Positions 7,156 through 14,869 of a stretch of DNA of 22,286 nt are shown here, in pieces. Every line of letters begins with the position of its first letter. The stretch's first letter is position 1. This DNA comes from Betaproteobacteria bacterium (GTDB lineage: Bacteria > Pseudomonadota > Gammaproteobacteria > Burkholderiales > SG8-41), in contig JAIOOZ010000056.1 of NCBI GenBank assembly GCA_021414185.1, forward strand, positions 1-22,286, written 5' to 3'. Under the pieces are notes generated by a model. It was not told the DNA's origin and did no database searches. It saw only the letters and a program-made list of their open reading frames with translations. The translations under genes were made by a program, and so were the position numbers.

Positions 7156-8403
7156 TTTTCCATACACCGGAAACTTTGCGCACAACGCACGTGCCTTTAC
7201 CGCGACGCTCTCGATCACTTTTTCATCGCGCGGCGCATCGAGCACGTCGGCAATGAGATTGGCAAGCTCGAGAGTCTCGGCAACGCCGAAACCGCGCGTG
7301 GTGATCGCCGGCGAACCGAGCCGGACGCCGCTGGTGACCGTCGGTTTTTGCGGATCGTTGGGAATCGCGTTCTTGTTGACCGTCATGTGAGCGCGGCCCA
7401 GCGCATCTTCGGCATCCTTGCCGGTCACCTGCTTGGCGGTCAGGTCGACCAGGAACATGTGGCAGTCGGTGCGCCCGGACACGATGCGGCAGCCGCGCTT
7501 CTGCAATTCGGCGGCCATCGCCTGTGCGTTGGCAATCACCTGCACCTGGTAATCCTTGAAACCCGGGCTCAAAGCCTCTTTGAAAGCGACGGCCTTGGCG
7601 GCGATGATGTGCATCAGCGGGCCGCCCTGGATGCCGGGAAATATCGATGAGTTGAGTATCTTGCCGTGCTCGGCGCCGGCAAGTATCAGGCCGCCGCGCG
7701 GGCCGCGCAGAGTCTTGTGCGTGGTGGTCGTGACGAAATGGGCAACCCCGATCGGGCTGGGGTATATCCCCACGGCAACGAGACCGGCATAGTGCGCCAT
7801 GTCCGCCATGAACAATGCGCCCACGCTGTCGGCTATCGCGCGAAAGCGCTGCCAGTCGATGGCGAGCGAATACGCCGACGCGCCGGCAACGATCATTTTC
7901 GGCCGGTGCTCGCGCGCCAGTTTTTCGACCTGGTCGTAATCGATCGCTTCCGTCTTGGGATCGAGGCCGTAGGTCACCGCGTGGTAGAGCTTGCCGCTGA
8001 CGTTGACCGCGGCGCCGTGGGTCAGGTGGCCGCCGTGCGCAAGCGACATGCCGAGTATGGTGTCGCCCGGACGCAAAACCGCCGAATACACCGCGAAATT
8101 GGCCTGCGAACCCGAATGCGGCTGCACGTTCGCATATTCCGCTTTGAACAATTGGCAGGCGCGGTCAATTGCGAGCTGCTCGACGATGTCGACGTACTGG
8201 CAACCGCCGTAATAACGCTTGCCGGGATAACCCTCGGCGTACTTGTTGGTCAGCACCGAGCCTTGCGCTTCGAGCACGCGCGGACTCGCGTAATTCTCCG
8301 AAGCAATCAACTCGATATGGTCTTCCTGCCGCTGCGTCTCGCTTGCGAGCGCCGACGACAGTTCGGGATCAAAGCTGGCGATGGTTTGCTGGTTTGAGTA
8401 CAT
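7153..8403 (-). CDS. glyA: Serine hydroxymethyltransferase
   Basis: GlyA interconverts serine and glycine while charging tetrahydrofolate with a one-carbon unit; it is a cytoplasmic PLP enzyme. The 416-residue protein is full length. It has IELIASENYASP near the N-terminus, KYAEGYPGKRYYGGCQ, and the PLP-binding loop VTTTTHKTLRGPRGG with the Schiff-base lysine at about residue 230. The ATG at 8403 gives the standard MYSNQQTIASFDPEL start; the ribosome binding site is weak (AGGGA about 12 bases upstream). It is the first gene of the leftward block, 97 bases before nrdR, and is divergent from dctQ across a 278-base gap. Confidence 0.98.
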   Translation of the reverse strand: MYSNQQTIASFDPELSSALASETQRQEDHIELIASENYASPRVLEAQGSVLTNKYAEGYPGKRYYGGCQYVDIVEQLAIDRACQLFKAEYANVQPHSGSQANFAVYSAVLRPGDTILGMSLAHGGHLTHGAAVNVSGKLYHAVTYGLDPKTEAIDYDQVEKLAREHRPKMIVAGASAYSLAIDWQRFRAIADSVGALFMADMAHYAGLVAVGIYPSPIGVAHFVTTTTHKTLRGPRGGLILAGAEHGKILNSSIFPGIQGGPLMHIIAAKAVAFKEALSPGFKDYQVQVIANAQAMAAELQKRGCRIVSGRTDCHMFLVDLTAKQVTGKDAEDALGRAHMTVNKNAIPNDPQKPTVTSGVRLGSPAITTRGFGVAETLELANLIADVLDAPRDEKVIESVAVKARALCAKFPVYGK

Positions 8404-8454
8404 GCGTGAATATTTTCCCTGAATACACGGCCGGGATGCGGCTCTAAATTGTTG

Positions 8455-8463
8455 ATTTTACCA
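8455..8463 (-). promoter_or_regulatory. Possible extended -10 promoter element for glyA
   Basis: Read on the minus strand, this is TGG followed by TAAAAT, an extended -10 pattern (TGN-TATAAT-like) in a locally AT-rich stretch. It would start transcription about 45 bases before the glyA ATG. No good -35 hexamer is visible. The rest of the 278-base gap (8404-8681) shows no RNA gene or riboswitch that I can recognise. Confidence 0.35.
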
Positions 8464-8602
8464 TGTTTAATCAATTCTGCCCGCAGTGCCGCAGAGGGCG
8501 CGCGGGTGTCTGCAGCGATACCGTGCCTGTGACCGGCAGGCGATGGTCGCGTAGGTGCACCAAGATGAGTCACGGCACGCTGATACAACCCGCATGCAAG
8601 CT

Positions 8603-8631
8603 TTGCCCGCATTGCGAGTTGCCCGTATGAT
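8603..8631 (+). promoter_or_regulatory. Probable sigma-70 promoter for dctQM
   Basis: TTGCCC at 8603-8608 (four of six matches to TTGACA), a 17-base spacer, and TATGAT at 8626-8631 (five of six matches to TATAAT). Transcription would begin near 8638, giving a leader of about 44 bases. AGGGAG at 8667-8672 then serves as the ribosome binding site nine bases before the dctQ ATG. Confidence 0.5.
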
Positions 8632-8681
8632 TACGCCCAGCGCGGCCGTCGACTCGCGCACGTCACAGGGAGCACCACCGC

Positions 8682-9221
8682 ATGCCGTTTCTACTCGCGA
8701 TCTCGCGGGTCATCGACGCTTTCAACGAAAAGCTGGCGGTCATTGCCAACTGGCTGGTTCTGCTGTCATGCCTGATCAGCGCTGGCAACGCGTTCTCGCG
8801 CTATGCGTTCAGCCTGAGCTCGAACGCGTGGCTCGAAATCCAGTGGTACATGTTCGGCGCGATGATATTGCTCGGCGCTTCATACACGCTGAAGAAAAAC
8901 GAACACGTGCGTGTCGACATCGTTTACGGGCATCTGCCGACGCGCGCGCAGATCTGGATCGACATCCTCGGCGGCATTTTTTTCCTGCTGCCCGCCACCA
9001 TCATCATCGCGTGGCTGGCGTGGCCGATGTTTCACAATTCCTACGTGCAGAATGAAATCTCCGGCAACGCGGGCGGGCTGCTGCGCTGGCCGATCAAGAT
9101 CATGATCCCGCTCGGCTTCTGGTTCCTCTCGCTGCAGGGCATTTCGGAAGTCATCAAGCGCATCGCGATGCTCACTGGCCATCTGCCGGCCGACGTGCAC
9201 TACGAGAGGCCGCTGCAATGA
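8682..9221 (+). CDS. dctQ: TRAP transporter small permease subunit (DctQ type)
   Basis: This is the small membrane subunit of a tripartite ATP-independent periplasmic transporter, which works with the large permease and a periplasmic binding protein to import organic acids using a sodium gradient. The 179-residue protein has about four hydrophobic segments (near residues 19-37, 55-70, 95-120 and 140-158) and the family-typical WLEIQWYMFGAMILLGASYTLKKNEHVRVDIVYG region. It has a visible promoter and ribosome binding site. Its stop overlaps the start of dctM in an ATGA, so the two are coupled. The gene symbol denotes the family, not a dicarboxylate substrate. Confidence 0.92.
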   Translation: MPFLLAISRVIDAFNEKLAVIANWLVLLSCLISAGNAFSRYAFSLSSNAWLEIQWYMFGAMILLGASYTLKKNEHVRVDIVYGHLPTRAQIWIDILGGIFFLLPATIIIAWLAWPMFHNSYVQNEISGNAGGLLRWPIKIMIPLGFWFLSLQGISEVIKRIAMLTGHLPADVHYERPLQ

Positions 9222-10888
9222 CCCGCGAGTTGATGGCGCCCCTGATGTTCGGGGGCCTGGTCGTTTTCATGCTGATCGGTTACCCGGTCGCGTTTTCGCT
9301 GGCCGCGGTCGGCCTTTTCTTCGGCTTCTGGGGCATAGAGCTGGGATTCTTCCAGGTCGAGCTGCTGCAGGCACTGCCCGAACGTGTGTTCGGCATCATT
9401 TCAAACGATTTGCTGCTGGCGATCCCGTTTTTCACATTCATGGGCGCGATCCTCGAACGCTGCGGTCTCGCCGAAGACATGCTCGACAGCATGGGCCAGT
9501 TGTTCGGCCCGGTGCGCGGCGGTCTCGCTTACGCGGTGATCATCGTCGGCGCGATCCTCGGTGCAATCACCGGCACGGTCGCCGCTTCCGTCATCGCCAT
9601 GGGCCTGATCTCGCTGCCCATCATGATGCGTTACGGTTACGACATGCGGCTTTCGACCGGCGTGATCGCCGCTTCCGGCACCATCACGCAACTGATACCG
9701 CCGTCGCTGGTGCTGGTGGTGCTCGCCGACCAGCTCGGCCGCTCTGTCGGCGACATGTACGCGGGCGCCATCGGCCCCAGCCTCGTGCAGATTCTGCTGT
9801 TCTGCCTCTACATATTGGCGCTTAGCATCATCAAGCCCGCGGCCATGCCGGCGCTGCCGCCCGAAGCGCGCACCATGAAGGGCTGGCCGCTGATTCGCAA
9901 GTGCCTGTGGGGCATGGTGCCTTCCGTCGTGCTGATTTTCCTCGTCCTCGGCACCATACTGATGGGATTGGCGACGCCGACCGAAGGCGGCGCCATGGGT
10001 GCGGTCGGCGCAATCGTCCTCGCCGTTCTGCATCACAAGGAATTTTCGCGGCGCGGCAAGATTGCCGCCTGGATTGCGCTTGCCGCTCTCACCGTAATCG
10101 CGGTACCCGGGTTCTTCGTGTGGCAGGACGCCTGGATGCCGGCGCCGCTGGTCAACGCCGCCACTGCTTTCCTGGGCTTTGCAAAATCACCTCTCTTCGC
10201 GCTGTTCTACACCGCGCTCACGATATTGATGCTCGAAGCGGCGTTTATACCCGAGCTGCGCGGCCTGATCCGCGAAGCGTGCGGGTCGACCATGCGCATC
10301 ACTGCCATGGTGCTTTTCATCCTCGTCGGCTCGACCGTGTTCGGCCTCGTCTTCCGCGGCGTCGACGGCGACCTGTGGATCGAACACCTGCTGACTTCGC
10401 TGCCCGGCGGCGTCACCGGCTTCCTGATTTTCGTCAATATTTTCGTGTTCTTTCTCGCGTTTTTCCTCGACTATTTCGAGATTGCATTCATCATCATTCC
10501 GCTGCTCGCGCCGGTCGCCACCAAGCTCGGTATCGATCTCATCTGGTTCGGCGTGCTGCTGGGCGCCAATATGCAAACATCGTTCATGCACCCGCCATTC
10601 GGATTTGCGCTGTTCTATCTGCGCGGCGTGGCGCCCAAGGAGGTCAAGAGTTCGGACATTTACTGGGGCGCGATCCCGTGGGTGGTGCTGCAGCTGATTC
10701 TCGTCGCCATCCTGATTTTCTTCCCCGGGCTGGTCACCAGCTTCGTCAACAACGGCCCGACCGGCACGCCGAGCACGATAGAACTGCAGATGGACACCCC
10801 GCAGAACAACACGCCTGACGCCGATGGCAAGACAGAGCAGGACCGCGAAGCCGCCGATCTCGAAAAGGCCATACGCGAAGGCAAGTAG
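9218..10888 (+). CDS. dctM: TRAP transporter large permease subunit (DctM type), extended form
   Basis: The large, multi-helix permease of the TRAP system carries the substrate across the inner membrane. Hallmarks include GYPVAFSLAAVGLFFGFWG, AIPFFTFMGAILERCG, GAITGTVAASVIAMGLISLPIMMRYGYD, ITQLIPPSLVLVVLADQLGRSVGDMYAGAI and LATPTEGGAMGAVGA. At 556 residues it is much longer than the usual 430 or so. There is an extra segment at about 281-346 with two further hydrophobic stretches between the PTEGGA region and the RITAMVLFILVGST helix. It also has a hydrophilic C-terminal tail from about 511 rich in Thr, Pro, Asp and Glu. It overlaps dctQ by four bases. The cognate binding protein is encoded just downstream on the other strand. 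Confidence 0.93.
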   Translation: MTRELMAPLMFGGLVVFMLIGYPVAFSLAAVGLFFGFWGIELGFFQVELLQALPERVFGIISNDLLLAIPFFTFMGAILERCGLAEDMLDSMGQLFGPVRGGLAYAVIIVGAILGAITGTVAASVIAMGLISLPIMMRYGYDMRLSTGVIAASGTITQLIPPSLVLVVLADQLGRSVGDMYAGAIGPSLVQILLFCLYILALSIIKPAAMPALPPEARTMKGWPLIRKCLWGMVPSVVLIFLVLGTILMGLATPTEGGAMGAVGAIVLAVLHHKEFSRRGKIAAWIALAALTVIAVPGFFVWQDAWMPAPLVNAATAFLGFAKSPLFALFYTALTILMLEAAFIPELRGLIREACGSTMRITAMVLFILVGSTVFGLVFRGVDGDLWIEHLLTSLPGGVTGFLIFVNIFVFFLAFFLDYFEIAFIIIPLLAPVATKLGIDLIWFGVLLGANMQTSFMHPPFGFALFYLRGVAPKEVKSSDIYWGAIPWVVLQLILVAILIFFPGLVTSFVNNGPTGTPSTIELQMDTPQNNTPDADGKTEQDREAADLEKAIREGK

Positions 10889-10906
10889 AGAATCGCACGC
10901 GCAAAC

Positions 10907-10935
10907 AAAAAGCCCCGCCGCAGCGGGGCTTTTTT
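10907..10935. terminator. Bidirectional rho-independent terminator between dctM and the TRAP binding-protein gene
   Basis: A perfect stem AGCCCCGC (10911-10918) / GCGGGGCT (10923-10930) with loop CGCA is flanked by a run of A on the left and a run of T on the right. It therefore works as a canonical intrinsic terminator for both the rightward dctQM and the leftward binding-protein transcripts. It sits 18 bases after the dctM stop and 15 bases after the dctP stop. Confidence 0.93.
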
Positions 10936-10950
10936 ATTCCGTCCGGCTCT

Positions 10951-12060
10951 TTACTTCTTGGCCGGGGCTGCCGCTGCTTTGGAACGCGGGCTGTAGGCGA
11001 AGTTGTCGAAACCGTATTCGGCGACGCGGAACCACTGGTACTGCTCGTCGCGGAATTTACGCCACGCCGGATAAATGCGCTTCCAGTGCGCGCTTTTCTC
11101 CGACAGTTCGTCATACAACTCGAACGCCGCTTTCTCGCATGCTTCCATCACCGGGCGCGGGAACAGGCGCAATTGCGTACCGCCGCCCACCAGGCGCTTC
11201 AACGCTTCAGGGTTCTTGGCGTCGTAGCGCGCGACCATATGCACGTTGGCCTCGGCACACGAAGCTTCGAGCGCCGCCTGGTAGTGCTTGGGCAATTCGG
11301 CCCATTTCTTTTCGTTAATCAGCAACGAGAGTTCGGGACCGCCCTCCCACCAGCCGGGATAGTAGTAGAACTTGGCGACCTTGTTGAAGCCGAGCTTCTC
11401 GTCGTCGTAGGGACCGACCCATTCCGCCGCGTCGATGGTGCCGCGCTCGAGCGCCGGATAAATGTCGCCGCCGGCCAGTTGCTGGGCAACCACGCCGAGC
11501 TTGGCGAGCACCTGCCCCGCGAGGCCGCCGATGCGCATTTTCATGCCCTTGAGATCGGCCACCGTCTTGATCTCCTTGCGGTACCAGCCGCCCATTTGCG
11601 CGCCGGTGTTGCCGCACGGAATGTGGATCACGTTGTAGTCCTTGAACAACAGCGCCAGCGCGTCCATGCCACCGCCGTAGTACTTCCATGCATTCTGCTG
11701 CCGCGCGTTAAGGCCGAACGGCACCGCGGTGCCGAACGCAAACGCGGGGTCTTTGCCGACGTAATAATACGGCGCGGTGTGGCCGCACTCGACGGTGCCG
11801 TTCTGCACGGCATCCAGCACCTGCAGGCCGGGCACGATCTCGCCCGCCGCGAACGTGCGGATCTGAAATTTGTTTTCGGTGATTTCGGCCACGCGCTTGG
11901 ACACGATGTCCGCGGCGCCGAATATGGTGTCGAGACTCTTCGGAAAGCTCGACGCAAGCCGCCATTGGATGGCCGGTTGCGCTTGCGCAATGGCAGGCGC
12001 CGCCACTGTCCCCGCGGCAAGTCCGACCGCCGCCTTTTGCAGAAATGCACGTCTTTTCAT
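10951..12060 (-). CDS. dctP: TRAP transporter periplasmic substrate-binding protein, TakP type
   Basis: This extracytoplasmic receptor captures the substrate for the neighbouring DctQM permease. The 369-residue protein starts with a twin-arginine signal (MKRRAFLQKAAVGLAAG, cleavage probably after the AIAQA region), so it is likely exported folded by Tat. The mature part matches the TakP group that binds 2-oxoacids such as pyruvate or related monocarboxylates: WRLASSFPKSLDTIFGAAD, QMGGWYRKEI near 155-164, MRIGGLAG with Arg176, and EWVGPYDDEKLGF with Glu213-Trp214. The actual substrate cannot be read from sequence. GGAGGAG lies six bases before the ATG. It is convergent with dctQM, which is unusual since TRAP genes are mostly codirectional. 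Confidence 0.92.
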   Translation of the reverse strand: MKRRAFLQKAAVGLAAGTVAAPAIAQAQPAIQWRLASSFPKSLDTIFGAADIVSKRVAEITENKFQIRTFAAGEIVPGLQVLDAVQNGTVECGHTAPYYYVGKDPAFAFGTAVPFGLNARQQNAWKYYGGGMDALALLFKDYNVIHIPCGNTGAQMGGWYRKEIKTVADLKGMKMRIGGLAGQVLAKLGVVAQQLAGGDIYPALERGTIDAAEWVGPYDDEKLGFNKVAKFYYYPGWWEGGPELSLLINEKKWAELPKHYQAALEASCAEANVHMVARYDAKNPEALKRLVGGGTQLRLFPRPVMEACEKAAFELYDELSEKSAHWKRIYPAWRKFRDEQYQWFRVAEYGFDNFAYSPRSKAAAAPAKK

Positions 12061-12150
12061 TTGCTTCTCCTCCGGGTTTTGGGTCTAACCGTTGAATCAG
12101 AACACCGGGTCTAACGCCCGTAGTTCCCTGATCTAAGCATAGCCGACGCT

Positions 12151-12179
12151 ATTGAACAGCAGCCGCCCGGCGCGGTCAA
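12151..12179 (-). promoter_or_regulatory. Possible promoter for the TRAP binding-protein gene
   Basis: On the minus strand TTGACC (12174-12179) and TTCAAT (12151-12156) are separated by 17 bases. The -35 hexamer overlaps the stop codon of pmbA. The leader to the dctP ATG would be about 84 bases and contains two copies of GTTAGACCC. Confidence 0.35.
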
Positions 12180-13543
12180 TCCCCGCCGACGGTCATGCGC
12201 TCGATCAATATTGAACCGCATTGCTTGGAACCGCGTTTGACGATGTCATTACCCGCCGCCGCCACGCCCAGAAACATGTCTTTCAGGTTGCCGGCTACGG
12301 TGATTTCCTGCACCGGGTAGGCAATTTCGCCGTTTTCGACCCAAAAACCCGCAGCGCCGCGCGAATAATCGCCGGTCACCATGTTGATGCCGGAGCCCAG
12401 CATCTCCGTGACGAGCAGGCCGCGCCCCATTTTTTTCAGCAGCTGCGGCAGGTCTTCACCGGTACTTTTCAGCATCAGGTTGTGCGTGCCGCCGGCGTTG
12501 CCGGTGGTCTGCATACCGAGCTTGCGCGCCGAATAGCTGCCCAGAAAATATCCCTGCACTACACCCTGTTCAACCACCTGGCGGCGGTGCGTTGCCACCC
12601 CTTCTTCGTCAAACGGGCTGCTCGCCTCGCCTTTGGCAATCAGCGGGTCTTCGGTGATGTCGACCAGCGGGGCAAATACTTTCTTGCCGAGGCTGTCGAC
12701 CAGGAACGAAGACTTGCGGTACAGGCTGCCGCCGCTCACCGCCGACACGAAATGACCGAGCAGCGATGCAGCGACCGGCGCTTCGAACAATACCGGCACC
12801 TGCGCGGTGGAAATTTTTTTCGCGCCCACGCGGGCCAGCGCGCGCGTGCCGGCGATCTTGCCGACCGCTTCCGGCGCATCCAGCGCCGCGGGATCGCGCG
12901 CCGACGTATACCAGTCGTCGCGCTGCATGGCGTCGCCCTTGCCGGCTATCACCGCGCAACTGATCCAGTGGCGCGAACTCGGATAGCCGCCCAGAAAACC
13001 CAGCGAATTGCCGTAGGCAAAATGCGATTGCTGCAGCGACACCGTGGCGCCCTCGGAATTCGTGATGCGTTTGTCCACCGCGAAGGCAGCGTTTTCGCAC
13101 GCCTGCGCCAGCTCTATCGCGCGCTCCACCGGCAAATCCCACGGGTGGAACAAATCAAGGTCGGGAATATTCTTGGCGAGCAGTTTTTCGTCGGCGAGCC
13201 CCGCGAATTCGTCGCTCGCCGTGAATTTTGCGATCGATAGCGCCGCATCGGCGGTCGCACGCATGGCTGCGGCGGAAAAATCCGACGTGCTGGCGTGCCC
13301 GCGCCGCTGGCCAATGTAAACGGAAATGCCCATGCTCTTGTCGCGGTTGTATTCGATGGTTTCGACTTCGCCATGGCGCACGGTGACGGTCTGGCCGAAA
13401 CCTTCGGACACCTCGGCTTCGCACGCAGTGGCGCCATGCTCGCGCGCATATTTGAGCACGTCGGTGACCATCTGCTTGAGGACGGCCGGATCGTTGACAA
13501 ACTGGCTGCGCGCTGACGCGCGCGCTTTCACTTCATTCGACAT
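12176..13543 (-). CDS. pmbA: Metalloprotease-related protein PmbA/TldE
   Basis: PmbA (TldE) is the partner of the TldD zinc protease. In E. coli the heterodimer processes microcin B17 and degrades antitoxin CcdA; TldE itself lacks the HExxxH zinc motif, and none is seen here. The 455-residue length is right for the family. Typical segments are MGISVYIGQRRGHASTSDFS, VPVLFEAPVAASLLGHFVSAVSGGSLYRKSSFL, FDEEGVATHRRQVVEQGVVQGYFLGSYSARKLGMQTTGNAGG and the C-terminal MVTGDYSRGAAGFWVENGEIAYPVQEITVAGNLKDM. A reading frame continues upstream to 14131, but that part is antisense to yjgA. The ATG at 13543 lies 36 bases from the divergent yjgA start. Confidence 0.95.
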   Translation of the reverse strand: MSNEVKARASARSQFVNDPAVLKQMVTDVLKYAREHGATACEAEVSEGFGQTVTVRHGEVETIEYNRDKSMGISVYIGQRRGHASTSDFSAAAMRATADAALSIAKFTASDEFAGLADEKLLAKNIPDLDLFHPWDLPVERAIELAQACENAAFAVDKRITNSEGATVSLQQSHFAYGNSLGFLGGYPSSRHWISCAVIAGKGDAMQRDDWYTSARDPAALDAPEAVGKIAGTRALARVGAKKISTAQVPVLFEAPVAASLLGHFVSAVSGGSLYRKSSFLVDSLGKKVFAPLVDITEDPLIAKGEASSPFDEEGVATHRRQVVEQGVVQGYFLGSYSARKLGMQTTGNAGGTHNLMLKSTGEDLPQLLKKMGRGLLVTEMLGSGINMVTGDYSRGAAGFWVENGEIAYPVQEITVAGNLKDMFLGVAAAGNDIVKRGSKQCGSILIERMTVGGD

Positions 13544-13567
13544 CGACGGGGCTTTCGCAAAAGCCGT

Positions 13568-13579
13568 TATCATACCAGC
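13568..13579 (+). promoter_or_regulatory. Possible -10 box for a leaderless yjgA transcript
   Basis: TATCAT (13568-13573) lies exactly six bases before the yjgA ATG, so transcription would start at or within a base or two of the start codon. No Shine-Dalgarno sequence is present in the six-base gap or just before it. No convincing -35 hexamer is seen. Confidence 0.4.
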
Positions 13580-14119
13580 ATGGCAAACGTCACCGAACAA
13601 CCGGAAGAGCAGGAACGCCCGAGCAAATCGCAGCGCAAGCGCGACATGGCGGCGCTGCAGGACGTCGGCACCGAACTCGTCATGCTGAACGCCGATCAGC
13701 TCGCGCAGATCGATTTGCCGGAGCGCCTGTTCGAGGCCATCGTCGACGCGCAGCGCATCCGCGACTTCGAAGGCCGCCGCCGCCAGATGCAGTTTATCGG
13801 CAAGCTCATGCGCGAAATCGACGCGACACCGATCCGCGAGAAACTCGACCTCTGGAGCGGCGCTGCGCGCGCGGGCACCGCGCAGCAAAAACTGATCGAG
13901 CGCTGGCGCGACCGCCTGCTCGCCGAAGACACGGCGCTGACCCTGTTTGCTGCCGACTATGCGGGCTGCGATCTGCAGCATCTGCGCTCGCTGATCGCGA
14001 GCGTCAAGCGCGACCGCGCGCTGAACCGCGCGCCTAAAAACTACCGCGAACTGTTTCGCGCACTCCGCAACATCGTCGCGGCAGAGCGCGAAACGAGAGG
14101 CGAGAGGCGAGAGGAGTGA
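13580..14119 (+). CDS. yjgA: Ribosome-associated protein YjgA/DarP (DUF615)
   Basis: YjgA (DarP) associates with the large ribosomal subunit late in assembly and supports peptidyl-transferase centre maturation. The 179-residue protein has the family pattern: charged N-terminus with PSKSQRKRDMAALQDVGTELV, LAQIDLPERLFEAIVDAQRIRDFEGRRRQMQFIGKLMREID, and the C-terminal NRAPKNYRELFRALRNI. The family normally ends close to that point. Here the last residues (about RETRGERREE) are encoded by an intergenic repeat arm into which the frame runs before meeting TGA. The gene is divergent from pmbA and followed by mog, an arrangement I know from other betaproteobacteria. Confidence 0.94.
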   Translation: MANVTEQPEEQERPSKSQRKRDMAALQDVGTELVMLNADQLAQIDLPERLFEAIVDAQRIRDFEGRRRQMQFIGKLMREIDATPIREKLDLWSGAARAGTAQQKLIERWRDRLLAEDTALTLFAADYAGCDLQHLRSLIASVKRDRALNRAPKNYRELFRALRNIVAAERETRGERREE

Positions 14120-14180
14120 GGCGAAACGCAAACGCGCTGCGCGCTTTCATTCCCCCCTCTCACCTCTCGCCTCTCGCCTA
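14094..14180. repeat. Intergenic inverted repeat, GAGGCGA family, copy 3
   Basis: The best-preserved copy of this family. The left arm (14094-14123) contains AGGCGAGAGGCGAGAGG at 14098-14114, and its exact reverse complement stands at 14163-14179 in the right arm. The unit GAGGCGA is repeated about every seven bases. The core (14124-14150) holds a CGCG-CTG-CGCG hairpin. The last eight or so codons and the stop (14117-14119) of yjgA are inside the left arm. Confidence 0.92.
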
Positions 14181-14184
14181 ACGC

Positions 14185-14196
14185 TATAATCGCGCC
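14185..14196 (+). promoter_or_regulatory. Consensus -10 box directly before mog, possible leaderless transcript
   Basis: A perfect TATAAT (14185-14190) is separated from the mog ATG by six bases (CGCGCC). Normal initiation six or seven bases after the box would put the first transcribed base at the A of ATG or beside it. There is no Shine-Dalgarno sequence. The -35 position falls inside the arm of the neighbouring inverted repeat and does not resemble TTGACA. Confidence 0.5.
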
Positions 14197-14751
14197 ATGC
14201 AAAACGAACTTCTGATCGGCCTGGTTTCCATCAGCGACCGCGCCTCCAGCGGCATTTACGAAGACAAGGGCCTGCCCGCGCTGCAGGAATGGTTTGGCGC
14301 CGCACTTGCCACGCCATGGAAAATGGTGACGCGGCTGATCCCCGACGAGCAGCCGGTGATCGAGCAGACGCTGCGCGAACTCGTCGATGAAGCCCGTTGC
14401 CACCTCGTCCTCACCACCGGCGGCACCGGCCCCGCGCCGCGCGACCTCACACCGGAAGCAACCCTTGCCGTAGCCGACAAGGTGATGCCCGGATTCGGCG
14501 AGCAGATGCGCCAGGTCAGCCTCAAATACGTGCCGACCGCGATCCTGTCGCGCCAGGTCGGCGTCATCCGCAAGCAGGCGCTGATCCTGAACCTGCCCGG
14601 CCAGCCGAAAGCAATCAAGGAAACCCTCGATGGCGTGTTCGCCGCAGTGCCCTACTGCATCGACCTCATCGGCGGACCGTATATAGAGACGCACGAAACG
14701 GTGATCAAAGTGTTTCGTCCTAAATCTGCAATCCGTTCAAAAACAAATTGA
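14197..14751 (+). CDS. mog: Molybdopterin adenylyltransferase
   Basis: Mog (MogA) adenylylates molybdopterin to activate it for molybdenum insertion. The 184-residue protein has the MoCF fold signature: IGLVSISDRASSGIYEDKG at the N-terminus, TTGGTGPAPRDLTPEA at 73-88 with the conserved Asp83, Asp50 in the LIPDEQP stretch, and NLPGQPKAIKETL near 132-144. The asparagine/arginine-rich tail (RPKSAIRSKTN) is unremarkable. The A of its TGA stop is the first base of another intergenic inverted repeat. A TATAAT box lies immediately upstream. Confidence 0.95.
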   Translation: MQNELLIGLVSISDRASSGIYEDKGLPALQEWFGAALATPWKMVTRLIPDEQPVIEQTLRELVDEARCHLVLTTGGTGPAPRDLTPEATLAVADKVMPGFGEQMRQVSLKYVPTAILSRQVGVIRKQALILNLPGQPKAIKETLDGVFAAVPYCIDLIGGPYIETHETVIKVFRPKSAIRSKTN

Positions 14752-14862
14752 ACCGCCAAGACGCCAAGCTCGCCAAGAAAATTCAAATAGAATATCCCCC
14801 CCGCACTTTGGTATTTCAATTTTGGCTTAGATCTTCTTGGCGGCCTTGGCGTCTTGGCGGTT
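14751..14862. repeat. Intergenic inverted repeat, CGCCAAGA family
   Basis: The left arm (14751-14779) begins AACCGCCAAGACGCCAAG and the right arm (14834-14862) is its reverse complement with two mismatches over 29 bases. Each arm is made of tandem CGCCAAGA-type units of eight to nine bases. The AT-rich core has a second, inner pairing: AAATTCAAATA near 14778-14788 against TATTTCAATTT near 14812-14822. The mog stop codon shares its last base with the left arm, and the right arm ends seven bases before the next ATG. Confidence 0.93.
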
Positions 14863-14869
14863 AACTCAC

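Noticed and set aside
8467..8661. Short minus-strand open frames in the glyA-dctQ gap
   Set aside because: No ribosome binding sites and no recognisable sequence; they overlap the probable dctQ promoter.
8404..8681. Possible riboswitch or small RNA in the glyA-dctQ gap
   Set aside because: I looked for glycine, THF and FMN-type conserved cores and saw none; only small hairpins and promoter-like elements are present.
13544..14131. N-terminal extension of the pmbA frame by 196 codons
   Set aside because: It is antisense to yjgA; PmbA homology begins at the ATG at 13543.
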